Positions 54,617 to 63,136 of a DNA stretch of 64,000 nucleotides are shown in pieces. The notes under the pieces were generated by a model. That model searched no databases and was not told where the DNA came from. It was given only the letters and a program-made list of their open reading frames with translations. Every line of letters begins with the position of its first letter. Position 1 is the first letter of the stretch. The stretch lies in the NCBI GenBank assembly GCA_022641735.1, contig JALCDQ010000005.1:1-64000 (forward strand), in the 5' to 3' direction. A program made the translations under genes and the position numbers. The DNA is from Prevotella sp. Lineage in GTDB: Bacteria > Bacteroidota > Bacteroidia > Bacteroidales > Bacteroidaceae.

Positions 54617-54725
54617 GTTAGGTAATTATTATAAGATTTTCAAAGATAGACACAACGTTGGAAACTAATCAAATGAAACAAATCAAAAGATGTCCTCGGC
54701 AGTGATGTTGGGGACTTTTTGTTTT
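54617..54725 (+). ncRNA. Candidate small RNA of about 109 nt between GH89 and nagB
   Basis: A full two-part promoter and a hairpin with a T-rich tail enclose about 109 bases without a convincing reading frame. nagB has its own TATCTTTG box further down, so this need not be its leader. Attenuation of a longer nagB transcript is the alternative. I cannot assign a family. Confidence 0.45.
54692..54725 (+). terminator. Intrinsic terminator of the candidate small RNA
   Basis: GTCCTC pairs with GGGGAC (one G-U) around a 12-base loop and runs into TTTTTGTTTT. Confidence 0.65.
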
Positions 54726-54775
54726 AATAAATATAAAAATTCGCGGCAATGTTTCTTTATGTCGCGAGTTTTTAT

Positions 54776-54783
54776 TATCTTTG
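54776..54783 (+). promoter_or_regulatory. -7 box for nagB
   Basis: TATCTTTG matches TAnnTTTG, 41 bases before the nagB ATG. TCGCG and CGCGA half-sites flank the -33 region (54741-54767). Confidence 0.62.
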
Positions 54784-54824
54784 TAAATTCAAGTAAAAAC
54801 ATAACTAAAAGCAATTAAAACGCT

Positions 54825-55616
54825 ATGAGATTAATTATTGAATCCGATTATGAGAAGCTGTCGCAATGGGCTGCCAATCACGTGATTGCGCGCATTAACG
54901 CAGCAAATCCAACAAAAGAACATCCGTTTGTGCTGGGTCTTCCTACAGGTTCTTCGCCAGAAGGAATGTATCATTGCCTCGTTGAAGCCTACAAGGCAGG
55001 CAAGGTGAGCTTCAAGAATGTGCTCACATTCAACATGGATGAATATGTAGGTCTTCCGGAAAGTCATCCGGAAAGCTATCATTCCTTCATGCGCAGAAAC
55101 CTTTTTGACCATATCGACTGCCCTCAAGAGAACATCCATATACTGAATGGCAATGCCAAAGACTTGGATGCTGAGTGCGCAAGCTATGAGCATAAGATTA
55201 AGGAAGCAGGTGGAATTGACCTCTTCTTAGGCGGTATCGGCCCTGACGGACATATCGCTTTCAACGAGCCGTTCTCATCTCTTACCTCCCGCACACGTGT
55301 GAAAACGCTGACTACAGACACCATTATAGCCAACAGCCGCTTTTTCGACAACGATGTAAACAAGGTGCCTAAGCATGCCCTCACTGTGGGTGTAGGCACG
55401 GTGATGTCAGCTCGCGAAGTGATGATTCTCGTCAATGGCCACCATAAAGCCCGCGCTTTGCAGGCAGCAGTGGAAGGTCCTATCACTCAGGCATGGACCA
55501 TCAGTGCCCTCCAACAGCATCCTCATGCTGTCATTGTAGCCGATGAAGCCGCAACGGATGAGCTCAAAGTAGGTACCTATAAGTATTTCAAAGATATAGA
55601 AAAAGACAATTTATAA
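54825..55616 (+). CDS. nagB: Glucosamine-6-phosphate deaminase NagB
   Basis: NagB, 263 residues, turns glucosamine-6-phosphate into fructose-6-phosphate and ammonia, feeding aminosugars into glycolysis. Active-site residues match the E. coli numbering: Asp72 in FNMDEYVG, and Asp141, His143 and Glu148 in [13 protein letters not shown]. The phosphate loop [12 protein letters not shown] is intact. A paralogue that lost most of these residues lies 8 bases downstream, and the secreted GH89 enzyme is divergent upstream. nagA is not in the window. Cytoplasmic. Confidence 0.97.
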   Translation: MRLIIESDYEKLSQWAANHVIARINAANPTKEHPFVLGLPTGSSPEGMYHCLVEAYKAGKVSFKNVLTFNMDEYVGLPESHPESYHSFMRRNLFDHIDCPQENIHILNGNAKDLDAECASYEHKIKEAGGIDLFLGGIGPDGHIAFNEPFSSLTSRTRVKTLTTDTIIANSRFFDNDVNKVPKHALTVGVGTVMSAREVMILVNGHHKARALQAAVEGPITQAWTISALQQHPHAVIVADEAATDELKVGTYKYFKDIEKDNL

Positions 55617-55624
55617 AAGCAAGT

Positions 55625-57616
55625 ATGAAACTCAATTTAAGTTCACAAATCGTATTAAACAAGGTTCCTGAGGAGTTCTATGCCCCCAAGACGGCAATAG
55701 ACCGCTCGGAGATAACCCGTCAGGAGAAGATTCCCACCGATATTTTCCCGAAGATGGAAGATGGTGCTAAGAGTATAGCAGACGCCATTGTGGCAGAAAT
55801 CAAAGCCAAAGAGCAACTCGGCAAGTATTGTGTGCTGGGTTTAGGAACCGGTCAGTCGCTGACTCCTGTATACAACGAGCTCATCAATCGTTATGAGAAA
55901 AAGGAAGTGAGTTTCAAGAATGTGGTGGTCTTCAACGCCTATGAGTATTTCCCATTGAAGGCAGGAAGCCAGCATAGCAGTATCTATCAGTTGAAAGACC
56001 GCTTCCTCAATCATGTCGATATACCTGCTCAGAACATCTATTCACTCGATGGCACCATCGCTCAAGAGGACGTTCAGAAGCAGTGCAGGCTCTATGAGCA
56101 GCGCATTCAGACATTCGGAGGCTTTGACGTCGTGCTTCTCGGCATTGGAAGAATTGGCAATATCGCAACCAATGAGCCGGGTTCTACCCTGACTTCAGCC
56201 GCTCGTCTGATTTTGATAGACGCCACTTCAAGAGAGGAGATGACGATGAGTTTCGGGTCTCAAGAGCCCGTTCCTCCATGCTCTATCACACTGGGCATCG
56301 CCGACATCCTGGCTTCCCGCAAGATATATCTTAGCGCATGGGGTGAGGAGAAAGCAGATATCATCCAGCAGGCAGTGGAAGGTGGCATCACGGATGCTAT
56401 ACCTGCATCTTTCCTGCAGACACATAATGACGTGCATGTAGTGATTGACCTGCCGGCAGCAGGTAAGCTTACGCGCATCATTCATCCTTGGTTGGTCACC
56501 AGTTGCAAGTGGACTGACAAGCTCACGCGTGCTGCCCTCGTATGGCTTTGTGGCATTACGAAGAAGCCAATACTGAAACTTACCAATAAGGACTATAATG
56601 AAAGCGGGTTAAGTGAACTGCTTGCGCTTTATGGATCGGCCTATAATGCAAACATCAAGATATTCAATGACTTGCAGCATACCATCACCGGATGGCCAGG
56701 TGGTAAGCCTAATGCCGATGATACCTATCGTCCGGAGCGCGCAAAACCGTTCCCTAAGCGCATCATTGTATTCTCTCCGCATCCTGATGATGATGTTATC
56801 TCGATGGGAGGAACCATTCAGCGCCTTGTAAAACAAGGTCATGACTTGCATGTAGCTTATGAGACATCCGGCAATATAGCCGTTGGCGATGAGGAAGTAA
56901 CTCGTTTCATGCACTTCATCAATGGATTCAATCAAATCTTTATGGATGATAAAGACGAGATTATCAAGAAGATGTATAAGGACATTAAGAAGTTCCTGGC
57001 TGATAAGAAAGAAGGGGATATCGACACCTTAGACGTCCGCACCATCAAAGGACTTATCCGTCGAGGTGAGGCACGCACAGCTTGTACTTATAACAAGATA
57101 CCTCTTGACCATGTTCACTTCCTTGATTTGCCATTCTATGAGAGTGGAAAAATCGAGAAATTGCCGATGACGGAAAAGGATGTTGCTATCGTTCGCGCCC
57201 TCTTGAAGGAAATTAAGCCTCATGAGATATTCGTTGCCGGCGACCTTGCTGACCCTCACGGAACTCACCGTAAATGTACAGATGCCGTCATGGCAGCCAT
57301 CGACTTGGAGAAAGAAGAAGGCGCAGAATGGCTTAAAAACTGTAAGATTTGGATGTACAGAGGTGCTTGGGCAGAGTGGGAAATTGAGAATATCGAGATG
57401 TGTGTACCGATGTCTCCAGAGGAACTCCGTGCTAAACGGAATGCCATTTTGAAGCATAGTTCACAGATGGAGAGTGCTCCTTTCCTCGGCAATGACGAGC
57501 GTTTGTTCTGGCAAAGAGCAGAAGACCGTAATCGTGGAACGGCTAAACTCTATGATGACCTTGGTCTTGCAAGTTATGAAGCCATGGAGGCTTTCGTGGA
57601 ATATAAGCCTCTCTGA
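55625..57616 (+). CDS. Degenerate NagB domain fused to a PIG-L/LmbE deacetylase
   Basis: A 663-residue fusion. Residues about 45-290 follow the NagB fold (GLGTGQSLTPVYNEL), but the catalytic Asp72 becomes Tyr106 (FNAYEYFP), and Asp141 and His143 become Ile177 and Asn179 (GIGRIGNIATNEP); only the Glu remains. Deaminase activity is therefore unlikely. Residues about 375-640 form a PIG-L/LmbE zinc deacetylase with HPDDD near 386-390 and DPHGTHRKC later, so this half should be active, perhaps on an N-acetyl aminosugar. The same fusion and length occur in Bacteroides (the BT_0258 type, from memory). It lies 8 bases after nagB. Confidence 0.9.
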   Translation: MKLNLSSQIVLNKVPEEFYAPKTAIDRSEITRQEKIPTDIFPKMEDGAKSIADAIVAEIKAKEQLGKYCVLGLGTGQSLTPVYNELINRYEKKEVSFKNVVVFNAYEYFPLKAGSQHSSIYQLKDRFLNHVDIPAQNIYSLDGTIAQEDVQKQCRLYEQRIQTFGGFDVVLLGIGRIGNIATNEPGSTLTSAARLILIDATSREEMTMSFGSQEPVPPCSITLGIADILASRKIYLSAWGEEKADIIQQAVEGGITDAIPASFLQTHNDVHVVIDLPAAGKLTRIIHPWLVTSCKWTDKLTRAALVWLCGITKKPILKLTNKDYNESGLSELLALYGSAYNANIKIFNDLQHTITGWPGGKPNADDTYRPERAKPFPKRIIVFSPHPDDDVISMGGTIQRLVKQGHDLHVAYETSGNIAVGDEEVTRFMHFINGFNQIFMDDKDEIIKKMYKDIKKFLADKKEGDIDTLDVRTIKGLIRRGEARTACTYNKIPLDHVHFLDLPFYESGKIEKLPMTEKDVAIVRALLKEIKPHEIFVAGDLADPHGTHRKCTDAVMAAIDLEKEEGAEWLKNCKIWMYRGAWAEWEIENIEMCVPMSPEELRAKRNAILKHSSQMESAPFLGNDERLFWQRAEDRNRGTAKLYDDLGLASYEAMEAFVEYKPL

Positions 57617-57677
57617 TAAGGTCATAGTGTTTCATCATGGGTTGACGAGGCGCTCTTTTCAGAGTGATAAGTGATAA

Positions 57678-57710
57678 AAAGAGGTGAAGCCGGTAAGGTT
57701 TCACCTCTTT
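57678..57710. terminator. Bidirectional hairpin between nagB operon and a converging small gene
   Basis: AAAGAGGTGAA and TTCACCTCTTT are perfect 11-bp arms around an 11-base loop. The right arm contains the stop codon of the reverse gene ending at 57701. Confidence 0.8.
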
Positions 57711-58021
57711 ATATATTTCCACCAGGCATAAGGCCGACGGTGGAGCAGGTAGTTCAAGTCATCCATGTGCCTGTAGGCCTCTTGCTCAAAGGAGATTCGG
57801 GCATAAGCTCTTCCTTTCATAGGAAGGCGTATGAGCCACTCGATGAGATACCACAGATAAAACCCGATGATGCCCGTTTCCAGCATCTGAGCCGTATGGA
57901 TGCGCTCATGTTGTATCAGTTCGGCTGTCAAGGTGGTGCCTTTCCGGCATAACAACACCCCTAGGATGTTGATGGCATCATAGTGTTTAGGGGGCAATAT
58001 GTGGTTATGGATAATTTTCAT
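57701..58021 (-). CDS. Small HExxH-motif protein (putative metallopeptidase-like)
   Basis: A 106-residue protein of unknown function. It contains HERIH (IQHERIHTAQM), the HExxH zinc-binding pattern, followed by a short hydrophobic segment GIIGFYLWYLIEWLIRL. A second half has SFEQEAYRHMDDL, where the Glu in EQEA could be the third zinc ligand in gluzincin style. No signal peptide. The start at 58021 is taken because a TATATTTG box sits at 58036-58029. It ends within the shared hairpin. I would call it a conserved hypothetical of Bacteroidales. Confidence 0.7.
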   Translation of the reverse strand: MKIIHNHILPPKHYDAINILGVLLCRKGTTLTAELIQHERIHTAQMLETGIIGFYLWYLIEWLIRLPMKGRAYARISFEQEAYRHMDDLNYLLHRRPYAWWKYIKR

Positions 58022-58028
58022 TTCGGTG

Positions 58029-58036
58029 CAAATATA
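58029..58036 (-). promoter_or_regulatory. -7 box for the small HExxH gene
   Basis: The reverse strand reads TATATTTG, 8 bases upstream of the ATG at 58021. It excludes the longer start at 58051. Confidence 0.55.
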
Positions 58037-58079
58037 GCAAAAAAATGGCAATCCGTGGTTCTATTCCATAATCTTTTAT

Positions 58080-58087
58080 TATCTTTG
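58080..58087 (+). promoter_or_regulatory. -7 box for the helicase-exonuclease gene
   Basis: TATCTTTG, 19 bases before the ATG at 58107. Divergent to the box at 58029-58036. Confidence 0.6.
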
Positions 58088-58106
58088 TGTGACTTAATTT
58101 TTGAAC

Positions 58107-60812
58107 ATGAACAATGCTTTGAATTGGAAACCCGATGAAAGTCAGCAGGCGGTAATCGCTGCCCATGGGGGGTATCACCTCGTATTGGCACCTCCGGGAT
58201 GTGGAAAAACACAGATATTAACCGAGCGGGTGAGGCAAGCCCATCAGTTGGGACGTCCTTATTCGGATATGCTATGCCTGACTTTCACGAATCGTGCAGC
58301 GCGTGGAATGCAGGAACGCATCAGCGAGAATATCGCTGATGAGGATGTAAGCGACCTTTATGTGGGCAATGTCCACCGTTTTTGTTCCAAGTTTTTGTAT
58401 GAGAATAATGTGGTGGAAGCCGAGACTTCCATCATCGATGACGATGACGCCGTGAGCATTTTGGCACGTTATCTCGATGAGGAAGAGGACAAGGTGAAGG
58501 CTGACTATAATCTCAAGCACGGTTATGAGCAGATTATCCAGTTCTCGCATTTGATGCATCAGATAGCCCATCATTATCCTCGCGACCTTCGTTTGCATCC
58601 TGACAGTCTGAATTCAGATGATATCGCCGCCATGAAATTTATTTGCAAGGTGGAGAAAAGGCCGTTTGATGCCGTGGCCATGCTGGATATTTACGAGCAT
58701 AATGACTATTATCGGGACGCTATCCGCAGCGATGCTTATGCTATAGGCATACAGCAGATGGCGCAAAAACTGCTTCACAAGATGCGTTTTGCTCATGCCT
58801 TTACCGCCTATATGCGGCAAAATAAACTCATGGATTTTGAGGATTTACTGCTTTTCACTTATGATGCGATGAATGGGGAAGGGCAGTTTAAGCGTTATCC
58901 ATGGATTCAAGTAGATGAAGTTCAGGACTTGAATCCCCTTCAATTAGCCATTCTTGACAGGATTTCGACCATCGACAGCGCCGCTCCTTCTGACGAGCAG
59001 GGCGAGATACTCTATTTGGGTGATGAGCAACAGGCCATCTTCTCGTTTATGGGGGCTAAGATGGACACGCTCAGCCAACTGAAAATGCGCTGCCAAAACC
59101 ATATTCATCACCTAAATGTGAACCATCGTTCACCCGGTTATCTGTTGCAGGTTTTCAATCAATATGCCACCGATGTGCTGCTTATCGATAAGGAACTGTT
59201 GCCCACAACGCCAAATCATGACAAGAGTACAGGCAGAGAATTGAAAATACTTTACAGCAATACACTTGAGGAAGAATATGGAGATGTGGCGCAATTTGCG
59301 GCCAATCTTTATCGTGAATACCCTTCCGACACGACCGCAGTGATAGTGAGTGCCAATAAGGATGCCGATGAAATCAGTCAAAGTCTGCACGATTTAGGCC
59401 TTCCGCACTTTAAGATTTCGGGCATAGATCTATTCTCCACGCCCGAAGTGAAACTGCTTTTGGCGCATCTGAACGTGCTGTGCAATGAGAACAATTTCAT
59501 CGCTTGGGCCCGTCTTCTCAAAGGATTGAATGTCTTTCAGACCAATGCGGCGGCGCGGGATTTCATGCGCAAGCTGTTCAATCGTGCCATTTTGCCGTCT
59601 GACTTTCTGCTTTATGATGACTCCACATACGTTCAGGACTTCGTGGAAACTTATGAGAATGAGGAAATTGTGCTGTTTGACACTGAGACGACAGGCCTCA
59701 ATATCTTCGAGGATGATGTTCTTCAGATAGCCGCTATCAAAGTGAAAGGAGGGCAGAAGGTGGCTGGCTCTGACTTCTGCGTTTATCTGGAAACGGAGCG
59801 GGAGATACCTCCAAAGCTCGGCGATATGGTCAATCCCATCATCGAGGAGCGCAAGCATCATCCCATTTTACCAAATGGGGAAGCGCTCAGGCTATTCTTG
59901 GCGTATGCCGGCGATGATGTCCTGATGGGCCATAATGTGGCATTCGATGTGCATATCATGGACTTCAACCTCCGAAGATACTTGAAAGCGGGGGATTATC
60001 AACCGAAATATTTTGACACATTGAAGCTCCTTCGCCTGCTCGAACCTAACCTTCACAGTTATAAACTGGATGATTTTCGCCTCCGACATTTGTTTGGTAT
60101 TCAAGAAGATGAGGCTCATTTGGCAAACGTGGATGTGTTGGACACGCTCAAAGTGGCTGTTCATTGCTATCAGAAAGCAAGGGAAATCCTGCCTTCTCAG
60201 ATGGAGTTTCTCAGTCGGCAGAATGTTCAGAGCCGCTTCGAAATCCTCCGAAAGAACTATCTTGAGCTCTATTTCCACTCCAAAAATCTGCTTTATGAGC
60301 GCGACTTTGTGGCTTCTGAGCCCGTACTTGTGAGTGAAATGCGGGGTGTTTATCAGCGTTTGGTGGAGAACCAACAGATGATGCCGGTGGAAAAGCTCGA
60401 TTATCTGCTGGAATATCTGTCGCATGACGTCCTGCATCCGGCTGTTGAACGCTCGTTGATGGAGCAGCTTCAGGCCCATATCATGGAAATCAATACCCTC
60501 AAGGAAGCTGACCTTTGCAACTCCTCGACATTGCAAGAACGCGTCTTCGTGACCACTGTACACAAGGCAAAAGGCTTGGAATTTGACAATGTAATCGTGT
60601 TTGATGCGGTTGACGGGCGTTATCCCAACTATTATAATCAGGGACTTCCGCGCTTGTTGGATGAGGATAAACGCAAGTTATATGTTGCCCTTTCAAGGGC
60701 TAAGCGGCGGCTCTTTGTCTCGCAAAGTATGGTGAGATTCGATTATCACAAACAACCTCACGAGCGTCAGTTGTCGCCTTTCATGAAGCCGATATTAAAG
60801 TATTTCGATTAA
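58107..60812 (+). CDS. UvrD/Rep-like helicase with an inserted DEDDh exonuclease domain
   Basis: Superfamily 1 DNA helicase of 901 residues. Walker A LAPPGCGKTQ (about 28-36), motif Ia LCLTFTNRAARGMQER, motif II QVDEVQDLN (about 266-274), QQAIFSFMGA, and the late motifs TTVHKAKGLEFD (about 814) and LYVALSRAKRRL (about 857). Between the helicase halves, about 520-690, sits a DnaQ-like 3'-5' exonuclease with all acidic residues: FDTETTGL, GHNVAFDVHIMDF and HLANVD. That arrangement suggests coupled unwinding and trimming in repair. ATG 58107 is used; a TTG two codons upstream is less likely. A palindrome array starts at its stop codon. Confidence 0.9.
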   Translation: MNNALNWKPDESQQAVIAAHGGYHLVLAPPGCGKTQILTERVRQAHQLGRPYSDMLCLTFTNRAARGMQERISENIADEDVSDLYVGNVHRFCSKFLYENNVVEAETSIIDDDDAVSILARYLDEEEDKVKADYNLKHGYEQIIQFSHLMHQIAHHYPRDLRLHPDSLNSDDIAAMKFICKVEKRPFDAVAMLDIYEHNDYYRDAIRSDAYAIGIQQMAQKLLHKMRFAHAFTAYMRQNKLMDFEDLLLFTYDAMNGEGQFKRYPWIQVDEVQDLNPLQLAILDRISTIDSAAPSDEQGEILYLGDEQQAIFSFMGAKMDTLSQLKMRCQNHIHHLNVNHRSPGYLLQVFNQYATDVLLIDKELLPTTPNHDKSTGRELKILYSNTLEEEYGDVAQFAANLYREYPSDTTAVIVSANKDADEISQSLHDLGLPHFKISGIDLFSTPEVKLLLAHLNVLCNENNFIAWARLLKGLNVFQTNAAARDFMRKLFNRAILPSDFLLYDDSTYVQDFVETYENEEIVLFDTETTGLNIFEDDVLQIAAIKVKGGQKVAGSDFCVYLETEREIPPKLGDMVNPIIEERKHHPILPNGEALRLFLAYAGDDVLMGHNVAFDVHIMDFNLRRYLKAGDYQPKYFDTLKLLRLLEPNLHSYKLDDFRLRHLFGIQEDEAHLANVDVLDTLKVAVHCYQKAREILPSQMEFLSRQNVQSRFEILRKNYLELYFHSKNLLYERDFVASEPVLVSEMRGVYQRLVENQQMMPVEKLDYLLEYLSHDVLHPAVERSLMEQLQAHIMEINTLKEADLCNSSTLQERVFVTTVHKAKGLEFDNVIVFDAVDGRYPNYYNQGLPRLLDEDKRKLYVALSRAKRRLFVSQSMVRFDYHKQPHERQLSPFMKPILKYFD

Positions 60813-60928
60813 AAAGACCGTCTTTTACGTTTGTCCGGACCGTTCGGACAGTTTGTCCCAATCATCCGGACAGTTTGTCCGAACGGTCCGGACAAAATGT
60901 CCCCATGACTTTTTAAATCATGGGGACA
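60810..60928. repeat. Palindrome array B, five units, inverted copy of array A
   Basis: Units of 19 bp start at 60810, 60832, 60854 and 60876, then a 31-bp palindrome spans 60898-60928, all spaced by 3 bp. The first unit, TAAAAAGACCGTCTTTTAC, begins with the TAA stop codon of the helicase gene. Units at 60832-60928 are the reverse complement of 11531-11627 with two differences in 97 bp, while the outer fifth unit differs at 8 of 19 bases yet stays palindromic. It lies between converging genes, like array A. Confidence 0.87.
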
Positions 60929-60953
60929 CACTTTTTATCTTATCAAAGACGGT

Positions 60954-62936
60954 TTAAGCGTCTTCTTTTTTAGGTCTTGTAGCGATGATGAAATAGCAGA
61001 TGAGCAGCAGATAAGCAGCCAAAGAGAGAAGCTCTGACAGATGATTGTTCCACCAAGCATCATAGTTGAAGTTGATACCACCGAATTTCAGCAGGGCACT
61101 CACCACTCCCATGAGGGCTCCACCAGCAATGAAGCCACTCGCAATGAGCGTTCCTTTCTCGCTGCGAGCCTTGTTTACCTCGGCATCTTGACTTCTTGAG
61201 CTCACAAACCAATTTATGGCACCGCCGATAATCAACGGAATATTGAGCTGAAGAGGTATGAACATACCCAATGCGAAGGCCAAAGCACTGATTTTACAAC
61301 GGTCTAATACCAAGGCAATCACTGCTCCAAGCGCGTAAAGCAACCATGGCGCGCCCTGTCCGTTCATTAAAGGAGCTATCACGGCAGCCATTGCGTGTGC
61401 TTGTGGAGCTGCCAGTTTATCAGAGGTGAAACCGTATGTTTTGTTCAACAGAATCATCACGCCTGCCACTGTAGCAGCTGAAATGAGCGTTCCGAGAAAC
61501 TTCCAGCTCTCCTGTTTCTTAGGCGTTGTGCCCAACCAATATCCTATTTTGAGGTCGGTGATGAAGCTTCCTGCCATGCTCAGAGCCGTACATACCACGG
61601 CACCCATCAGCAGGGCTGCCAGCATTCCGGCTTCGCCCTTCAATCCTACAGCCACCATGACGACACTCGCCAATATCAGCGTCATCAGCGTCATGCCGGA
61701 AACAGGGTTGCTGCCAACGATAGCGATGGCGTTCGCAGCTACTGTCGTAAAGAGAAAAGCGATGATGGCAACCAGCAGAATAGCCACAACGGCATGCACA
61801 AGATTGAAGTTCATGACGCCTGTATAGAAGAATACAAAGGTGATAAGCAAGGTGAGTATGCTGCCGATAGCGATTATCTTGAAAGAAATGTCACGTTGTG
61901 TGCGGATGATTTCATCCTTTGCAGCACCCTTGCCTTTCATCTCCCGAGCGGCAAGACTTACGGCTCCTTTGATGATTCCCCAACTCTTGATGATGCCGAT
62001 GACGCCTGCCATGGCGATACCGCCAATGCCAATGGAGCGCGCATAACATTTGAAGATATCTTCAGGAGCCATTGCGCCAACGGCTGTCGTGATGGTCGGG
62101 TCCCACTGATTGAGGACTGTATCGGGGAAGATTAGCGCCATTGCGGGTACGATAACCCACCAAACGGTCAGAGAACCGAAACAGATGATGGCTGCATAAC
62201 GAAGTCCGATGATGTAACCAAGCCCTAAAACGGCTGCTCCTGTATTCACTTTAAACACCAGTTTAGCGTGGTCAGCCAGCTGTTGACCCCATCCGATGAC
62301 GCGAGAAGTAAAGTTTTCATTCCATAAACCGAAAGTGGCTACGACGAAATCGTATAGTCCTCCGATGAGTCCGGCAAACAACAAGGGTTTTGCCTGACTG
62401 CCTCCTTTAGCGCCGGAAACGAGCACTTGCGTGGTGGCTGTTGCTTCCGGGAAAGGATATTTTCCGTGCATGTCCTTCACAAAATACTTGCGGAAGGGGA
62501 TTAAAAAGAGGATTCCTAATGCTCCGCCTAACGCTGAAGCGATGAAGATTTTCAGAAAGTTAGCTTGCAAATCGAGCATGTAGATAGCCGGTAAGACGAA
62601 GATGGCTCCTGCTACCACTGCTCCTGAGCATGCTCCGATGCTCTGGATAATGACGTTTTCACCTAATGCGTTCTGGCGCTTTGACGCTGTGGAGACTCCT
62701 ATGGCGATGATGGCAATAGGGATGGCAGCCTCAAATACCTGTCCTACTTTCAGTCCTAAGTAAGCTGCGGCAGCAGAGAAAAGCACGACCATAATCACAC
62801 CCCAGGTGACTGACCATGCGTTAACTTCGGGATATACCCTATCAGGACGCATCACCGGTTGGTACTCTTCACCTTCTTTCAGTTCTCTGAAGGCGTTGTC
62901 AGGCAGTTGAATGCCCTCTTTCTCGATATCTTCCAT
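60954..62936 (-). CDS. OPT-family oligopeptide transporter
   Basis: Inner-membrane protein of 660 residues with about 15 helices, in the OPT (oligopeptide transporter) family, which imports small peptides or metal chelates by proton symport. Recognisable parts are the N-terminal VNAWSVTWGVIMVVLFSAAAAYLG, the long loop KYPFPEATATTQVLVSGAKGG and VGSNPVSGMTLMTLI. The full family length is present. It has its own TATCTTTG box about 27 bases upstream. It converges on the helicase gene with array B in between. Confidence 0.92.
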   Translation of the reverse strand: MEDIEKEGIQLPDNAFRELKEGEEYQPVMRPDRVYPEVNAWSVTWGVIMVVLFSAAAAYLGLKVGQVFEAAIPIAIIAIGVSTASKRQNALGENVIIQSIGACSGAVVAGAIFVLPAIYMLDLQANFLKIFIASALGGALGILFLIPFRKYFVKDMHGKYPFPEATATTQVLVSGAKGGSQAKPLLFAGLIGGLYDFVVATFGLWNENFTSRVIGWGQQLADHAKLVFKVNTGAAVLGLGYIIGLRYAAIICFGSLTVWWVIVPAMALIFPDTVLNQWDPTITTAVGAMAPEDIFKCYARSIGIGGIAMAGVIGIIKSWGIIKGAVSLAAREMKGKGAAKDEIIRTQRDISFKIIAIGSILTLLITFVFFYTGVMNFNLVHAVVAILLVAIIAFLFTTVAANAIAIVGSNPVSGMTLMTLILASVVMVAVGLKGEAGMLAALLMGAVVCTALSMAGSFITDLKIGYWLGTTPKKQESWKFLGTLISAATVAGVMILLNKTYGFTSDKLAAPQAHAMAAVIAPLMNGQGAPWLLYALGAVIALVLDRCKISALAFALGMFIPLQLNIPLIIGGAINWFVSSRSQDAEVNKARSEKGTLIASGFIAGGALMGVVSALLKFGGINFNYDAWWNNHLSELLSLAAYLLLICYFIIATRPKKEDA

Positions 62937-62962
62937 TTAATTCTGTATGTTTGTTTGAATTG

Positions 62963-62970
62963 CAAAGATA
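62963..62970 (-). promoter_or_regulatory. -7 box for the OPT transporter
   Basis: The reverse strand reads TATCTTTG, 27 bases upstream of the ATG. Confidence 0.6.
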
Positions 62971-63041
62971 AAGATTTTTGTAAAGAAATACAAATATATT
63001 GGTAGTTTTTGAATAAAAAACTAAACTTTTTGCTGAATATA

Positions 63042-63073
63042 TTTGGGAGATGGTTATTTTCCTATTACCTTTG
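63042..63073 (+). promoter_or_regulatory. Promoter of the M6-type protease gene
   Basis: TTTG at 63042-63045, a 20-base spacer, and TACCTTTG at 63066-63073, about 63 bases before the ATG. Confidence 0.65.
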
Positions 63074-63136
63074 TACCCATACATTTAATAGATACTAGAA
63101 AATAGTGATTATAACCCTAACAATAAAAACTACAGT

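Larger units (their letters stand above)
54146..54824. other. 679-base divergent region between GH89 and nagB
   Basis: Holds the GH89 promoter, a partly conserved flank, the 85-bp palindrome array (54365-54449), the 12-bp palindrome GTTTACGTAAAC (54532-54543), a candidate small RNA (about 54617-54725) and the nagB promoter. Short frames in this stretch look non-coding. Confidence 0.65.
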
